This document shows, piece after piece, positions 1 to 7,967 of a stretch of 64,000 nt of DNA (its first letter is position 1; every line of letters begins with the position of its first letter). The stretch spans positions 7,626,001 to 7,690,000 of the forward strand of contig NZ_CP107799.1 in assembly GCF_041431135.1 (NCBI RefSeq), given 5' to 3'. Under the pieces are notes generated by a model that saw only the letters and a list, made by a program, of their open reading frames with translations, was not told where the DNA came from and did not search any database. The translations under genes were made by a program, and so were the position numbers. Origin of the DNA: Streptomyces sp. NBC_00554. Lineage in GTDB: Bacteria > Actinomycetota > Actinomycetes > Streptomycetales > Streptomycetaceae.

Positions 1-309
1 GCGCGCGCGTGGCCCCACCACACGCTCCCCGCGCACGGTGTACCCGACGCTTTCGCCGACCTTCTCCCCGAGCAGCCACGCCATCCGCCGCGCGGCCGCC
101 CGGGCGGCGATGCGGCGCGGCTCGGCGACGACGACGCGGCGTGCCGGGCCCTCGTCCAGCAGTCCGGCGAGCGCCAGGGGCACGAGGGTCGTCTTGCCCG
201 TACCGGGCGGTGCGACGAGGACCGCCGCACCGTGCGCCTCCAGGGAGTCGCTCAGGCCGGGCAGCGCGCCGCGTACGGGCAGCAGGTCCAGGGCGTCGTA
301 ACGGATCAC
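1..309 (-). CDS. hrpB: ATP-dependent RNA helicase HrpB, N-terminal part (gene runs off the window)
   Basis: This is the first ~103 codons of a DEAH-type helicase; the gene leaves the window at base 1. From a GTG start at 309 the protein begins VIRYDALDLLPVRGALPGL. It carries a Walker A motif, APPGTGKTT, near residues 33-41 and the motif Ia stretch AEPRRIAARAAARRMA near residue 60, followed by a GYTVRGE segment. This order is characteristic of HrpB-like nucleic-acid-dependent ATPases, whose cellular role is poorly defined. The start lies 4 bases beyond the stop of the upstream methyltransferase, so the two genes are probably co-transcribed. An HrpA-like helicase is possible, but the N-terminal wording fits HrpB better. 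Confidence 0.8.
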   Translation of the reverse strand, partial: MIRYDALDLLPVRGALPGLSDSLEAHGAAVLVAPPGTGKTTLVPLALAGLLDEGPARRVVVAEPRRIAARAAARRMAWLLGEKVGESVGYTVRGERVVGPRAR

Positions 310-313
310 CTGC

Positions 314-1156
314 TCAGTCTCGTACGCAGACGAAGATCGCCGTGCCCGGGATCAGATTCCCGCGCAGCGGGGACCAGCCGCCCCACTCCTGGGTGTTCCA
401 AGCGGGCCACTCCGGCTCGACGACGTCGAGGAGGGTGAAGCCGCCGGCCACGATGTCGCGGACGCGGTCGCCGATCGTCCTGTGGTGCTCGACGTACACC
501 GCGCGGCCCTCCTCGTCCTGCTCCACGTACGGAGTGCGGTCGAAGTAGGAGGAGGCGACCGACAGGCCCTCGGGGCCCGGCTCGTCCGGGAAGGCCCAGC
601 GGACCGGGTGCGTCACGGAGAAGACGAAACGGCCGCCGGGACGCAGCACCCGGCGTACATCGCGCAGCACGCGCACCGGGTCGGCGACGAACGGCAGCGC
701 ACCGTACGCCGAGCACGCCAGGTCGAAGGAGCCGTCCGCGAACGGCAGGGCGCCCGCGTCGGCCTCCACCAGGGGCACGGTTCCGCCGATCCGCAGCGCG
801 TGCTGGAGCTGGCGGTGGGAGAGGTCCAGGGCCACCGGACGCGCCCCCTGCCCGGCCAGCCAGCGCGAGCACTGGGCCGCGCCGGCGCCGATCTCCAGGA
901 TGTCCTTCCCCTTGAGGTCCTCCGGCGGGCCGAGCAGCTCGGCCTCCACCTCGTCGAGCCCCTCGGGGCACCACACGAATCGGTCGTCTCCGAGGAAGGT
1001 GCCGTGCTCGGTCTGGTACTCGTCCGCGTTCCGGTCCCACCAGCCGCGATTGGCGCGGGAACTCTCCGTGACATCCGCGTCGCGTCGGGTGGCTTCGGGC
1101 TCGAACGGTTCGGGCTCTTGGATGATCGGCTCCCTCGTATTAGTCTGCGGACCCAT
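314..1156 (-). CDS. class I SAM-dependent methyltransferase
   Basis: Predicted 280-aa cytosolic methyltransferase of the Methyltransf_11 type; the substrate is unknown. The SAM-binding motif I is LEIGAGAAQC near residues 87-96. The acidic strand after it is VALDLSHRQL, and the motif II/III region contains ADAGALPFADGSFDLACS followed by LRPGGRFVFSVTHPVRW. I chose the ATG at 1156 because GAGG lies just upstream; the SD is very close to the ATG, so the start is uncertain. The first ~35 residues are low-complexity and acidic. The gene is divergent from rpsA and lies immediately upstream of the hrpB-like gene. Confidence 0.85.
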   Translation of the reverse strand: MGPQTNTREPIIQEPEPFEPEATRRDADVTESSRANRGWWDRNADEYQTEHGTFLGDDRFVWCPEGLDEVEAELLGPPEDLKGKDILEIGAGAAQCSRWLAGQGARPVALDLSHRQLQHALRIGGTVPLVEADAGALPFADGSFDLACSAYGALPFVADPVRVLRDVRRVLRPGGRFVFSVTHPVRWAFPDEPGPEGLSVASSYFDRTPYVEQDEEGRAVYVEHHRTIGDRVRDIVAGGFTLLDVVEPEWPAWNTQEWGGWSPLRGNLIPGTAIFVCVRD

Positions 1157-1275
1157 CCTCCTCAACCCGTCCGGGGACGGGTCACGGCAGGGGCCAACTA
1201 CGGCCCGCGTGGCCTCGTGTGACAGGTCTTGTGCCGGGTATGCGGCGTTCCGCCCCGGGTGTGCGCCTTCGCGCA

Positions 1276-1304
1276 TTGACCCTGTCCGGCTGCCCCCGTA
1301 TGCT
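1276..1304 (+). promoter_or_regulatory. probable housekeeping promoter of rpsA
   Basis: TTGACC at 1276-1281 and TATGCT at 1299-1304 are separated by 17 bases, a near-consensus vegetative sigma-factor promoter. This is unusually canonical for Streptomyces and fits strong expression of a ribosomal protein gene. Transcription would start near 1311 and give an untranslated leader of about 210 bases. A small inverted repeat, TGCGC-CTTC-GCGCA (1262-1275), sits directly upstream of the -35. Confidence 0.65.
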
Positions 1305-1396
1305 ACAAGTTGCGCTGCGGGCCTGCGCACCTCAGACGTAGCAGGTTGCGCTCGCATCTGTATGTATGACCCCTCGGTTTTCGGGGCGCCACCGGC

Positions 1397-1416
1397 GGTG
1401 TTTGTTCACAAACACC
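1397..1416 (+). promoter_or_regulatory. perfect hairpin in the rpsA leader
   Basis: GGTGTTTG (1397-1404), a TTCA loop and CAAACACC (1409-1416) form an 8-bp perfect stem-loop inside the long rpsA leader. The leader also has a repeated GTTGCGCT (near 1309 and 1343). Ribosomal protein S1 represses its own mRNA in enterobacteria; whether this leader serves such control here is inference only. Confidence 0.4.
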
Positions 1417-1523
1417 CTCCGGATCCGGCGCTTCCTTGGCTGTCCGGCCTTCTGCAGAGCGAAACGGGCTCCCGGCGTAAGCAGTACCTACGACTCACTG
1501 TCCGTACCGGAGCCCTTACCCAC

Positions 1524-3026
1524 ATGACGAGCAGCACCGAGACCACCGCCACCACTCCGCAGGTTGCGGTCAACGACATCGGTGACGAGGAAGCATTCCT
1601 CGCCGCGATCGACGAGACGATCAAGTACTTCAACGATGGCGACATCGTCGACGGCGTCATCGTCAAGGTTGACCGGGACGAGGTTCTCCTCGATATCGGT
1701 TACAAGACCGAAGGTGTCATCCCGAGCCGCGAGCTCTCGATCAAGCACGACGTCGACCCGAACGAGGTCGTCAAGGTCGGCGACGAGATCGAAGCCCTTG
1801 TTCTCCAGAAGGAGGACAAGGAAGGCCGCCTGATCCTCTCGAAGAAGCGCGCCCAGTACGAGCGCGCCTGGGGCACCATCGAGAAGATCAAGGAAGAGGA
1901 CGGCATCGTCACCGGCACCGTCATCGAGGTGGTCAAGGGTGGTCTCATCCTCGACATCGGCCTCCGTGGCTTCCTGCCGGCTTCCCTCGTCGAGATGCGC
2001 CGCGTCCGCGACCTCCAGCCGTACGTGGGCAAGGAGCTCGAGGCCAAGATCATCGAGCTGGACAAGAACCGCAACAACGTGGTCCTGTCCCGCCGTGCCT
2101 GGCTCGAGCAGACCCAGTCCGAGGTTCGCCAGACGTTCCTCACGACCCTGCAGAAGGGTCAGGTCCGCTCCGGCGTCGTCTCCTCGATCGTCAACTTCGG
2201 TGCGTTCGTGGACCTGGGTGGCGTCGACGGTCTGGTTCACGTCTCCGAGCTCTCCTGGAAGCACATCGACCACCCCTCCGAGGTTGTCGAGGTCGGCCAG
2301 GAAGTCACCGTCGAGGTCCTCGACGTCGACATGGACCGCGAGCGTGTCTCCCTGTCGCTCAAGGCGACGCAGGAAGACCCGTGGCAGCAGTTCGCCCGGA
2401 CGCACCAGATCGGTCAGGTCGTCCCGGGTAAGGTCACGAAGCTCGTTCCGTTCGGTGCGTTCGTCCGCGTGGACGAGGGCATCGAGGGCCTGGTCCACAT
2501 CTCCGAGCTGGCCGAGCGCCACGTGGAGATCCCGGAGCAGGTCGTCCAGGTCAACGACGAGATCTTCGTCAAGGTCATCGACATCGACCTCGAGCGCCGT
2601 CGCATCAGCCTCTCGCTGAAGCAGGCCAACGAGGCCTTCGGCGCCGACCCGGCCTCGGTCGACTTCGACCCGACGCTGTACGGCATGGCCGCGTCGTACG
2701 ACGACCAGGGCAACTACATCTACCCCGAGGGCTTCGACCCCGAGACCAACGACTGGCTCGAGGGCTTCGAATCCCAGCGTGAGGTGTGGGAGACCCAGTA
2801 CGCCGAGGCGCAGCAGCGCTTCGAGCAGCACCAGGCGCAGGTCATCAAGTCCCGCGAGGCGGACGCGCAGGCCGAGGCCGAGGGTGCTGCCGCCCCCGCC
2901 GCCGGTGCTGCCGCGGGCGTCACGGGTGGTTCGTACTCCTCGGAGTCGGACGACACCTCCGGCGCCCTGGCGTCGGACGAGGCCCTGGCCGCCCTCCGCG
3001 AGAAGCTGGCCGGAGGCCAGAGCTGA
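1524..3026 (+). CDS. rpsA: 30S ribosomal protein S1
   Basis: 500-aa S1 protein that binds mRNA on the small ribosomal subunit. Four S1/OB-fold repeats are visible, beginning near residues 36, 120, 209 and 295. Each has the typical pattern of G-x-V followed by a strand such as GAFVDL, then GLVHVSELS or GLVHISELA. The C-terminal ~120 residues are acidic and Ala/Glu-rich, as in actinobacterial S1, which lacks the six-domain length of E. coli S1. The ATG at 1524 has GGAG at 1509-1512. Upstream reading frame continues open, but the sequence there is leader, not protein. The gene is monocistronic, with its own promoter and a strong terminator at 3061-3096. Confidence 0.98.
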   Translation: MTSSTETTATTPQVAVNDIGDEEAFLAAIDETIKYFNDGDIVDGVIVKVDRDEVLLDIGYKTEGVIPSRELSIKHDVDPNEVVKVGDEIEALVLQKEDKEGRLILSKKRAQYERAWGTIEKIKEEDGIVTGTVIEVVKGGLILDIGLRGFLPASLVEMRRVRDLQPYVGKELEAKIIELDKNRNNVVLSRRAWLEQTQSEVRQTFLTTLQKGQVRSGVVSSIVNFGAFVDLGGVDGLVHVSELSWKHIDHPSEVVEVGQEVTVEVLDVDMDRERVSLSLKATQEDPWQQFARTHQIGQVVPGKVTKLVPFGAFVRVDEGIEGLVHISELAERHVEIPEQVVQVNDEIFVKVIDIDLERRRISLSLKQANEAFGADPASVDFDPTLYGMAASYDDQGNYIYPEGFDPETNDWLEGFESQREVWETQYAEAQQRFEQHQAQVIKSREADAQAEAEGAAAPAAGAAAGVTGGSYSSESDDTSGALASDEALAALREKLAGGQS

Positions 3027-3060
3027 TCGCTTGAGCCGGCTCCGGCTGGTCGGTAAGTAA

Positions 3061-3096
3061 CTGCGGGCCCGCACCCTTCTGGGTGCGGGCCCGCAG
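3061..3096 (+). terminator. rpsA terminator
   Basis: A perfect 16-bp inverted repeat, CTGCGGGCCCGCACCC, with a TTCT loop and its exact complement. There is no following U-run, as is usual for Streptomyces. Confidence 0.85.
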
Positions 3097-3237
3097 TGCG
3101 TTTCCTGTGCCCTGTGCGGGTGTCCGCTGTGTCGCCGGGATTGCAGAAACGTGGGGGATACACGATGAACGGACGTGCCGTAACGGGGCGTTGGGAGGCT
3201 TCCTCGATCGATCAAGATCGACAGAGGAGCCGAAGCC

Positions 3238-4845
3238 ATGGCAGAACTTCAGAGTGGGCCGGGTGCGAGCCGGCGTTCGTTCCTGCGCAATGTGGGTCTC
3301 ACCGGTGGTGCGGGCGCGATGTTCGCCACCATGGGAGCCCTCGGTCTCGCGCCCACCGCGCAGGCCGCAGGCCGTGAACAGCCCTTCCGTGCCCTGAAAT
3401 CGAGCGACTTCACCCTCACCGGACGCGGCGCCGCCAAGGTCGTCATCGTCGGTGGCGGCATCGCCGGACTGGCGGCCGCGTACGAACTGGGCAAGGCCGG
3501 CTACGACTGTACGGTCCTGGAGGCCAGGGACCGCACCGGTGGCCGCAACTTCACGGTCCGCGGCGGTGATTCGACCACCGACCTCTACGGCAACACCCAG
3601 AAGGCCCGCTTCAGCGAGGGCCAGTACATGAACGCGGGCCCCGCCCGCCTCCCGCAGTGGATGGTCACCCTCGACTACTGCCGCGAACTGGGCGTCCCCA
3701 TCGAGGTGTTCACGAACACGAACGCGGACGCGTACATCTACAACGAGTCGACCGGCATGACCAAGCCGATGCGGTACCGGACCGCGAAGGCCGATGTCTA
3801 CGGCTATGTCTCCGAGCTGCTCGCCAAGGCCACCGACAAGGGTGCTCTCGACAAGGAGCTGACCGCCACCGACCAGGAGAAGCTCGTCGAGTTCCTCAAG
3901 GACTTCGGGGAGTTGGGCGACAAGCTGACCTACGAGGGCGGTGAGCGCCGCGGATACACCACGGTCCCGGCCGCCGCCGGGACCCCCGGCGTGCTCCTCG
4001 GTGACGTCCCGTCCGCCTCCGAGGTCTTCGCCAGCGGGGTGGGCCGCTACTTCTCCTTCGAGTTCGGGTTCGACCAGGCGATGCTGATGTTCCAGCCGGT
4101 GGGCGGCATGGACCAGATACCGCGCGCGCTCACGAAGGCGATCGGGGCCGGGCGCATACGTACAGGGGCGGCCGTTTCGAAAATCACCGACAAGGGGAGT
4201 GGCGTTACCGTCACTTACACCCAGGGCGGCCGCACCAGGTCCATCGACGCCGACTACTGCATCGGTGCCCTGCCGCCCAACATCCTCGCCAAGATCCCGC
4301 ACAACCTCGGCTCCGGAGTGCAGAGCGCCCTGGAGGCGATCACTCCCTCGTCGGCGGGCAAGATCGGGCTCGAGTACCGCTCGCGCTGGTGGGAGCTGGA
4401 CCACAACATCTACGGCGGTATCACCGAGACCGACCAGGACGTCACCCACATCTGGCACCCCTCGTACGGGTTCCACGGCGAGCGGGGCGTGATGATCGGC
4501 TACTACAACTACGGCGACGACGCGGACTCGTACGCCAAGCTCACCCCCAAGGCCCGCGAGACGCGTGCGGTGGCCGCGGGCGTGAAGATCTACGGCGAGA
4601 AGTACCGCACCGAACTCGCGTCCTCCTTCTCGCACCACTGGCGCCAGACGCCCCACCTGGAGGCCGCCTGGCACGACACCCCGGGCGGCCCCGACGACGC
4701 CCGCTACAAGCCCTTGAACGAGCCCACCGGCCGCGTCTACTTTGCGGGCGACTGGCTCAGCTACACCGACGCCTGGCAGCATGGCGCGTTCACGTCCGCC
4801 CGCAAGGCGGTCACCGCGCTCCACGCGCGCGTGCTGTCCGCGTGA
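3238..4845 (+). CDS. Tat-exported flavin monoamine oxidase family protein
   Basis: 535-aa FAD-dependent amine oxidase, predicted to oxidise a primary amine or L-amino acid outside the membrane. The N-terminus has a twin-arginine signal (ASRRSFLRN, then a hydrophobic stretch ending APTAQA near residue 41). The dinucleotide-binding motif VVIVGGGIAGLAAAYELG starts near residue 68 and is followed by LEARDRTGGR. The C-terminal FAD-contact region contains GRVYFAGDW followed by WQHGAFTSA. An SD-like AGGAG lies upstream of the ATG. The gene stands alone between two terminators. It could be an L-amino-acid oxidase or a tyramine/histamine oxidase; the sequence alone does not decide. Confidence 0.9.
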   Translation: MAELQSGPGASRRSFLRNVGLTGGAGAMFATMGALGLAPTAQAAGREQPFRALKSSDFTLTGRGAAKVVIVGGGIAGLAAAYELGKAGYDCTVLEARDRTGGRNFTVRGGDSTTDLYGNTQKARFSEGQYMNAGPARLPQWMVTLDYCRELGVPIEVFTNTNADAYIYNESTGMTKPMRYRTAKADVYGYVSELLAKATDKGALDKELTATDQEKLVEFLKDFGELGDKLTYEGGERRGYTTVPAAAGTPGVLLGDVPSASEVFASGVGRYFSFEFGFDQAMLMFQPVGGMDQIPRALTKAIGAGRIRTGAAVSKITDKGSGVTVTYTQGGRTRSIDADYCIGALPPNILAKIPHNLGSGVQSALEAITPSSAGKIGLEYRSRWWELDHNIYGGITETDQDVTHIWHPSYGFHGERGVMIGYYNYGDDADSYAKLTPKARETRAVAAGVKIYGEKYRTELASSFSHHWRQTPHLEAAWHDTPGGPDDARYKPLNEPTGRVYFAGDWLSYTDAWQHGAFTSARKAVTALHARVLSA

Positions 4846-4935
4846 CACTCCTGTAGTCGTCCGTAGTCGTCTGTGACCGTTCGCAGCCGCTTTCTCAGCC
4901 GCTCGTGGGGGCTGAAAAGTCGGTAAGAGGTGACC

Positions 4936-4972
4936 GTGTGGAGCGCTGGAGGGGAATGCCCGCGCTCCACAC
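4936..4972 (+). terminator. inverted-repeat terminator after the amine oxidase
   Basis: GTGTGGAGCGC (4936-4946) pairs perfectly with GCGCTCCACAC (4962-4972) around a 15-base loop. It lies between the amine oxidase stop and the PAC2 gene. Confidence 0.65.
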
Positions 4973-5010
4973 CACGTTGTGCAGTACGAACACGAGGAGG
5001 AGCGGTCACA

Positions 5011-5949
5011 GTGCTTGATCCGCAGGGTTTGTACGCATGGGAGCCGAAGGGCTTGGCTGTTGTCGACATGGCGCTCGCCCAGGAGTCGGCAGGACTGGTC
5101 ATGCTCTACCACTTCGACGGATACATCGACGCGGGCGAGACCGGCGACCAGATCGTCGACCGGCTGCTCGACTCGCTGCCGCACCAGGTCGTGGCCCGTT
5201 TCGACCACGACCGGCTCGTTGACTACCGGGCCCGGCGTCCGCTGCTGACGTTCAAGCGCGACCGCTGGACCGACTACGAAGAGCCGACCCTTGATGTACG
5301 CCTCGTACAGGACGCCACCGGCGCGCCCTTCCTGCTGCTCTCCGGCCCCGAGCCGGACGTCGAGTGGGAGCGCTTCGCCGCCGCCGTCCAGCAGATCGTG
5401 GAGCGGCTCGGCGTCCGCCTCTCCGTGAACTTCCACGGCATTCCGATGGGCGTCCCGCACACGCGTCCCGTGGGCCTCACCCCGCACGGCAACCGCACCG
5501 ACCTGGTGCCGGGCCACCGCAGCCCCTTCGACGAGGCACAGGTCCCCGGCAGCGCCGAGGCGCTCGTCGAGTACCGCCTCATGGAGGCCGGGCACGACAT
5601 CCTGGGCGTCGCCGCGCACGTGCCGCACTACATCGCCCGCTCCGCGTACCCCGACGCCGCGCTGACCGTCCTGGAGTCGATCACCGCCGCGACCGGCCTG
5701 GTGCTCCCCGCGATCGCGCACTCCCTGCGCACCGAGGCACACCGCACCCAGACCGAGATCGACCGGCAGATCCAGGAGGGCGACGAGGAGCTTGTCGCCC
5801 TCGTCCAGGGCCTCGAGCACCAGTACGACGCCGCCGCGGGCGCCGAGACACGCGGCAACATGCTCGCCGAACCCGTGGAAATCCCTTCGGCCGACGAGAT
5901 CGGGCTGGAGTTCGAGCGGTTCCTGGCGGAGCGGGAAGGCGAGGGCTGA
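5011..5949 (+). CDS. PAC2 family protein
   Basis: 312-aa cytosolic protein of the PAC2 (proteasome assembly chaperone-like) family, common in proteasome-bearing actinobacteria. Function in bacteria is not established. The N-terminal half has the family pattern MLYHFDGYIDAGETGDQI and VARFDHDRLVDYRARRP. The middle has FHGIPMGVPHTRP and VPHYIARSAYPDAALTVLE, and the C-terminus is helical and acidic. I chose the GTG at 5011 because GAGGAGG lies 10-16 bases upstream. It is followed closely by coaE on the same strand. Confidence 0.88.
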   Translation: MLDPQGLYAWEPKGLAVVDMALAQESAGLVMLYHFDGYIDAGETGDQIVDRLLDSLPHQVVARFDHDRLVDYRARRPLLTFKRDRWTDYEEPTLDVRLVQDATGAPFLLLSGPEPDVEWERFAAAVQQIVERLGVRLSVNFHGIPMGVPHTRPVGLTPHGNRTDLVPGHRSPFDEAQVPGSAEALVEYRLMEAGHDILGVAAHVPHYIARSAYPDAALTVLESITAATGLVLPAIAHSLRTEAHRTQTEIDRQIQEGDEELVALVQGLEHQYDAAAGAETRGNMLAEPVEIPSADEIGLEFERFLAEREGEG

Positions 5950-6007
5950 CCCCCTCGTTCCGGGGGCTCAGGGGCCGTTGTCAGAGGCGGGCTCTAAGCT
6001 TCTGGGC

Positions 6008-6613
6008 ATGCTGAAAGTGGGCCTGACCGGTGGTATCGGCGCCGGCAAGAGCGAGGTTTCGCGGCTGCTCGTCGAGCACGGCGCGGTGCTGATCGACGCG
6101 GACAGGATCGCGCGTGAGGTCGTCGCGCCCGGAACTCCCGGGCTCGCGGCGGTCGTCGACGCCTTCGGCGAGGACGTGCTCGCACCGGACGGCAGCCTGG
6201 ACCGGCCGAAGCTGGGCTCGATCGTCTTCGCCGACCCGGAGAAGCTCGCCACCCTCAACTCGATCGTGCACCCCCTGGTGGGTGCCCGCTCCCGCGACCT
6301 GGAGAACGCCGCCTCCCAAGACGCCGTAGTCGTGCACGACGTGCCCCTGCTCGCCGAGAACGGCCTTGCCGCGCTGTACGACCTCGTGATCGTCGTCGAC
6401 GCCAGTCCCCGCACCCAGCTCGACCGTCTCGTACGGCTGCGCGGCATGACCGAGGAGGACGCCCGCGCGCGCATGGCCGCCCAGGCCACCCGCGACAAGC
6501 GCCTGGAGATCGCCGACGTCGTCATCGACAACGACGTACCTCTCGAGGAGCTGGAGCGGCGCGTACGGGAGGTATGGGCAGACCTCGTCGAGCGAGCGTC
6601 CAGGGCGACCTGA
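6008..6613 (+). CDS. coaE: dephospho-CoA kinase
   Basis: 201-aa cytosolic kinase that phosphorylates the 3'-hydroxyl of dephospho-CoA in the last step of CoA synthesis. The P-loop GLTGGIGAGKSEV is at residues 5-17. The substrate-binding ADRIAREVV and the IVHPLVG segment follow, then the lid region with RLVRLRGMTEEDARARMAAQ and the C-terminal ADVVIDND. Length matches the basic CoaE core without the C-terminal extension some actinobacteria have. Start at ATG 6008. Next is a small membrane protein 13 bases downstream. Confidence 0.96.
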   Translation: MLKVGLTGGIGAGKSEVSRLLVEHGAVLIDADRIAREVVAPGTPGLAAVVDAFGEDVLAPDGSLDRPKLGSIVFADPEKLATLNSIVHPLVGARSRDLENAASQDAVVVHDVPLLAENGLAALYDLVIVVDASPRTQLDRLVRLRGMTEEDARARMAAQATRDKRLEIADVVIDNDVPLEELERRVREVWADLVERASRAT

Positions 6614-6626
6614 GGGGGGCCGGGGA

Positions 6627-7010
6627 ATGGTCGTACTCGCGGCTTTGACCGCTCTGGGAGGCCTGCTGGCGCTGCTGGCGGGGGCGTACGGCCTGCGGCA
6701 GACACGGCGCATCAGCGCGGCGGGGCAAGTCGCCGAGGCATTGGTGAAACCTCCGCAGCCGGGCCTGGACCGGCCGTTGCTGCAGTTCGAGACGGCGGAC
6801 GGACGCGTCGTGGAGGTCGTCTCGCCGGTGCCGCGCAGCCGGCATCGGCCGCTGCCCGAGGGCGGTCACATACGTCTCGCCTACGACGCCGACGACCCGC
6901 GCGAGACGGTGCTGCTCGGCAGCGAGCGCGCCGGAGCGGACTGGGCCTTCGTCGTGGCGGGCGGGGCGCTGATCGTGCTAGGCCTGGTGCTCGGGCTGCT
7001 CGCTCTGTGA
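6627..7010 (+). CDS. DUF3592-like small membrane protein
   Basis: 127-aa predicted membrane protein. A hydrophobic helix at residues 2-22 and another at about 104-127 flank an extracytoplasmic or cytoplasmic beta-rich middle with FETADGRVVEV and the typical IRLAYDADDPRETVL. This two-helix plan with a YDADDP motif is that of DUF3592-type proteins, whose function is unknown. It starts 13 bases after coaE and may be co-transcribed with it. Confidence 0.75.
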   Translation: MVVLAALTALGGLLALLAGAYGLRQTRRISAAGQVAEALVKPPQPGLDRPLLQFETADGRVVEVVSPVPRSRHRPLPEGGHIRLAYDADDPRETVLLGSERAGADWAFVVAGGALIVLGLVLGLLAL

Positions 7011-7200
7011 CGATGTCCGACGGCGGGTGGCGGGCAGCCGCGGGAGTGCTGCGACTGTGCGCCGGCGGGGCGGGGGACGCGTGTGACGAGCGACTACGGG
7101 CGCCTTGTGACGACGACCATGAGAGCTGCGTGACGACAACCATGGAATAGGGGCCCCCGATCGGGGCGTTGAACCCGTGCAGTGAGGGAAGGACTCAGCC

Positions 7201-7581
7201 GTGCCCGAGACCAGCGGTTCCACCGGACGTACTCCGGAGACGCATGTCATCGACTTCCGCGCCGCCGAGCAGCTGCTCGCCGCCCGCGATCCGCGGGGCG
7301 CGGTGAAGTTGCTCGACTCAGTCATCGACGCGCATCCGGAGAACACGGCCGCGCGGCTGCTGCGCGCGCGTGCCTTCTTCGCCGCCGCGCAACTGCGTCC
7401 CGCCGAGCTGGAGTTCACGATCGTTCTGGAGCGCGAGCCGGACAACGCGTTCGCGCACTTCGCGCTCGCCCGCACCTATGAACGTCAGCTCCGCCCCGAG
7501 CAGGCGAAACGCCACTTCAGGCTGGCGGCGGCGCTCGACCCGAAGCCGCAGTATCTCGAAGCGGCGCGCTTCGACTCGTAG
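7201..7581 (+). CDS. tetratricopeptide-repeat protein
   Basis: 126-aa soluble protein made almost entirely of TPR helices. Repeats run from about residue 18: AAEQLLAARDPRGAVKLLDS, then ARLLRARAFFAAAQLRPAELEF and AHFALARTYERQLRPEQAKRHF, ending in ALDPKP. Such modules bind partner proteins; the partner is unknown. The GTG at 7201 has GAGGGAAGGA just upstream. The 190-base gap before it holds a near-identical direct repeat, GTGACGAC(G/A)ACCATG (7107-7121 and 7130-7144), and a CCCCGATCGGGG palindrome (about 7155-7166). Confidence 0.85.
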   Translation: MPETSGSTGRTPETHVIDFRAAEQLLAARDPRGAVKLLDSVIDAHPENTAARLLRARAFFAAAQLRPAELEFTIVLEREPDNAFAHFALARTYERQLRPEQAKRHFRLAAALDPKPQYLEAARFDS

Positions 7582-7614
7582 GTCCTCACAGGCCTCTCGC
7601 GGGCTCTGATCCGG

Positions 7615-7881
7615 TTACGGGTGGTGCTGTTCCGGCGGGCGGTACGGCGGGATGTCGCGGCCCGGCTGGTAGTGCGGGCCCTGGTGGATGTGGCGCAGGA
7701 TCATGGCCATGTCCACGGTGACGATCACCCACAGCACGCCGCAGGCGGCCGCCCATCCCGGCCGCCCGGCCAGGGCGAACCCGGCCGTCCCGGCGGTCGC
7801 CCAGATCAGGCCCCAGGCGCTCAGCCAGAAACGCATCCGCAGAGCACTGCGCGCTGTCGTCGGTTCACTGCCTGTACGCAT
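7615..7881 (-). CDS. small two-helix membrane protein (DUF6343-like)
   Basis: 88-aa predicted inner-membrane protein. After a short basic N-terminus (MRTGSEPTTARSALRMRFW), one helix, SAWGLIWATAGTAGFAL, and a second, AAACGVLWVIVTVDMAMIL, are followed by a His/Pro-rich tail. The ATG at 7881 is favoured over an upstream GTG at 7892 because GGAG is better spaced. The gene is convergent with the TPR gene and divergent from the 332-aa gene. Family assignment to DUF6343 is from memory of similar streptomycete proteins; function unknown. Confidence 0.65.
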   Translation of the reverse strand: MRTGSEPTTARSALRMRFWLSAWGLIWATAGTAGFALAGRPGWAAACGVLWVIVTVDMAMILRHIHQGPHYQPGRDIPPYRPPEQHHP

Positions 7882-7967
7882 CCGGATCACTACTCCTACC
7901 CGGAAAACGTACTCTTCGTGGTGCACGTTCACCATGGGACGGCGGTTGGGCGACGGGGGAGGCGAAG

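Noticed and set aside
1..12. CGCGCGCGTG at the window edge as an eighth copy of the CACGCGCGCGTG palindrome
   Set aside because: The base at position 1 is G where A is required, so it is not an exact copy.
2920..5820. 966-codon minus-strand open frame antisense to the amine oxidase and PAC2 genes
   Set aside because: High-GC shadow frame; the sense strand carries clear domains, SD sites and terminators.
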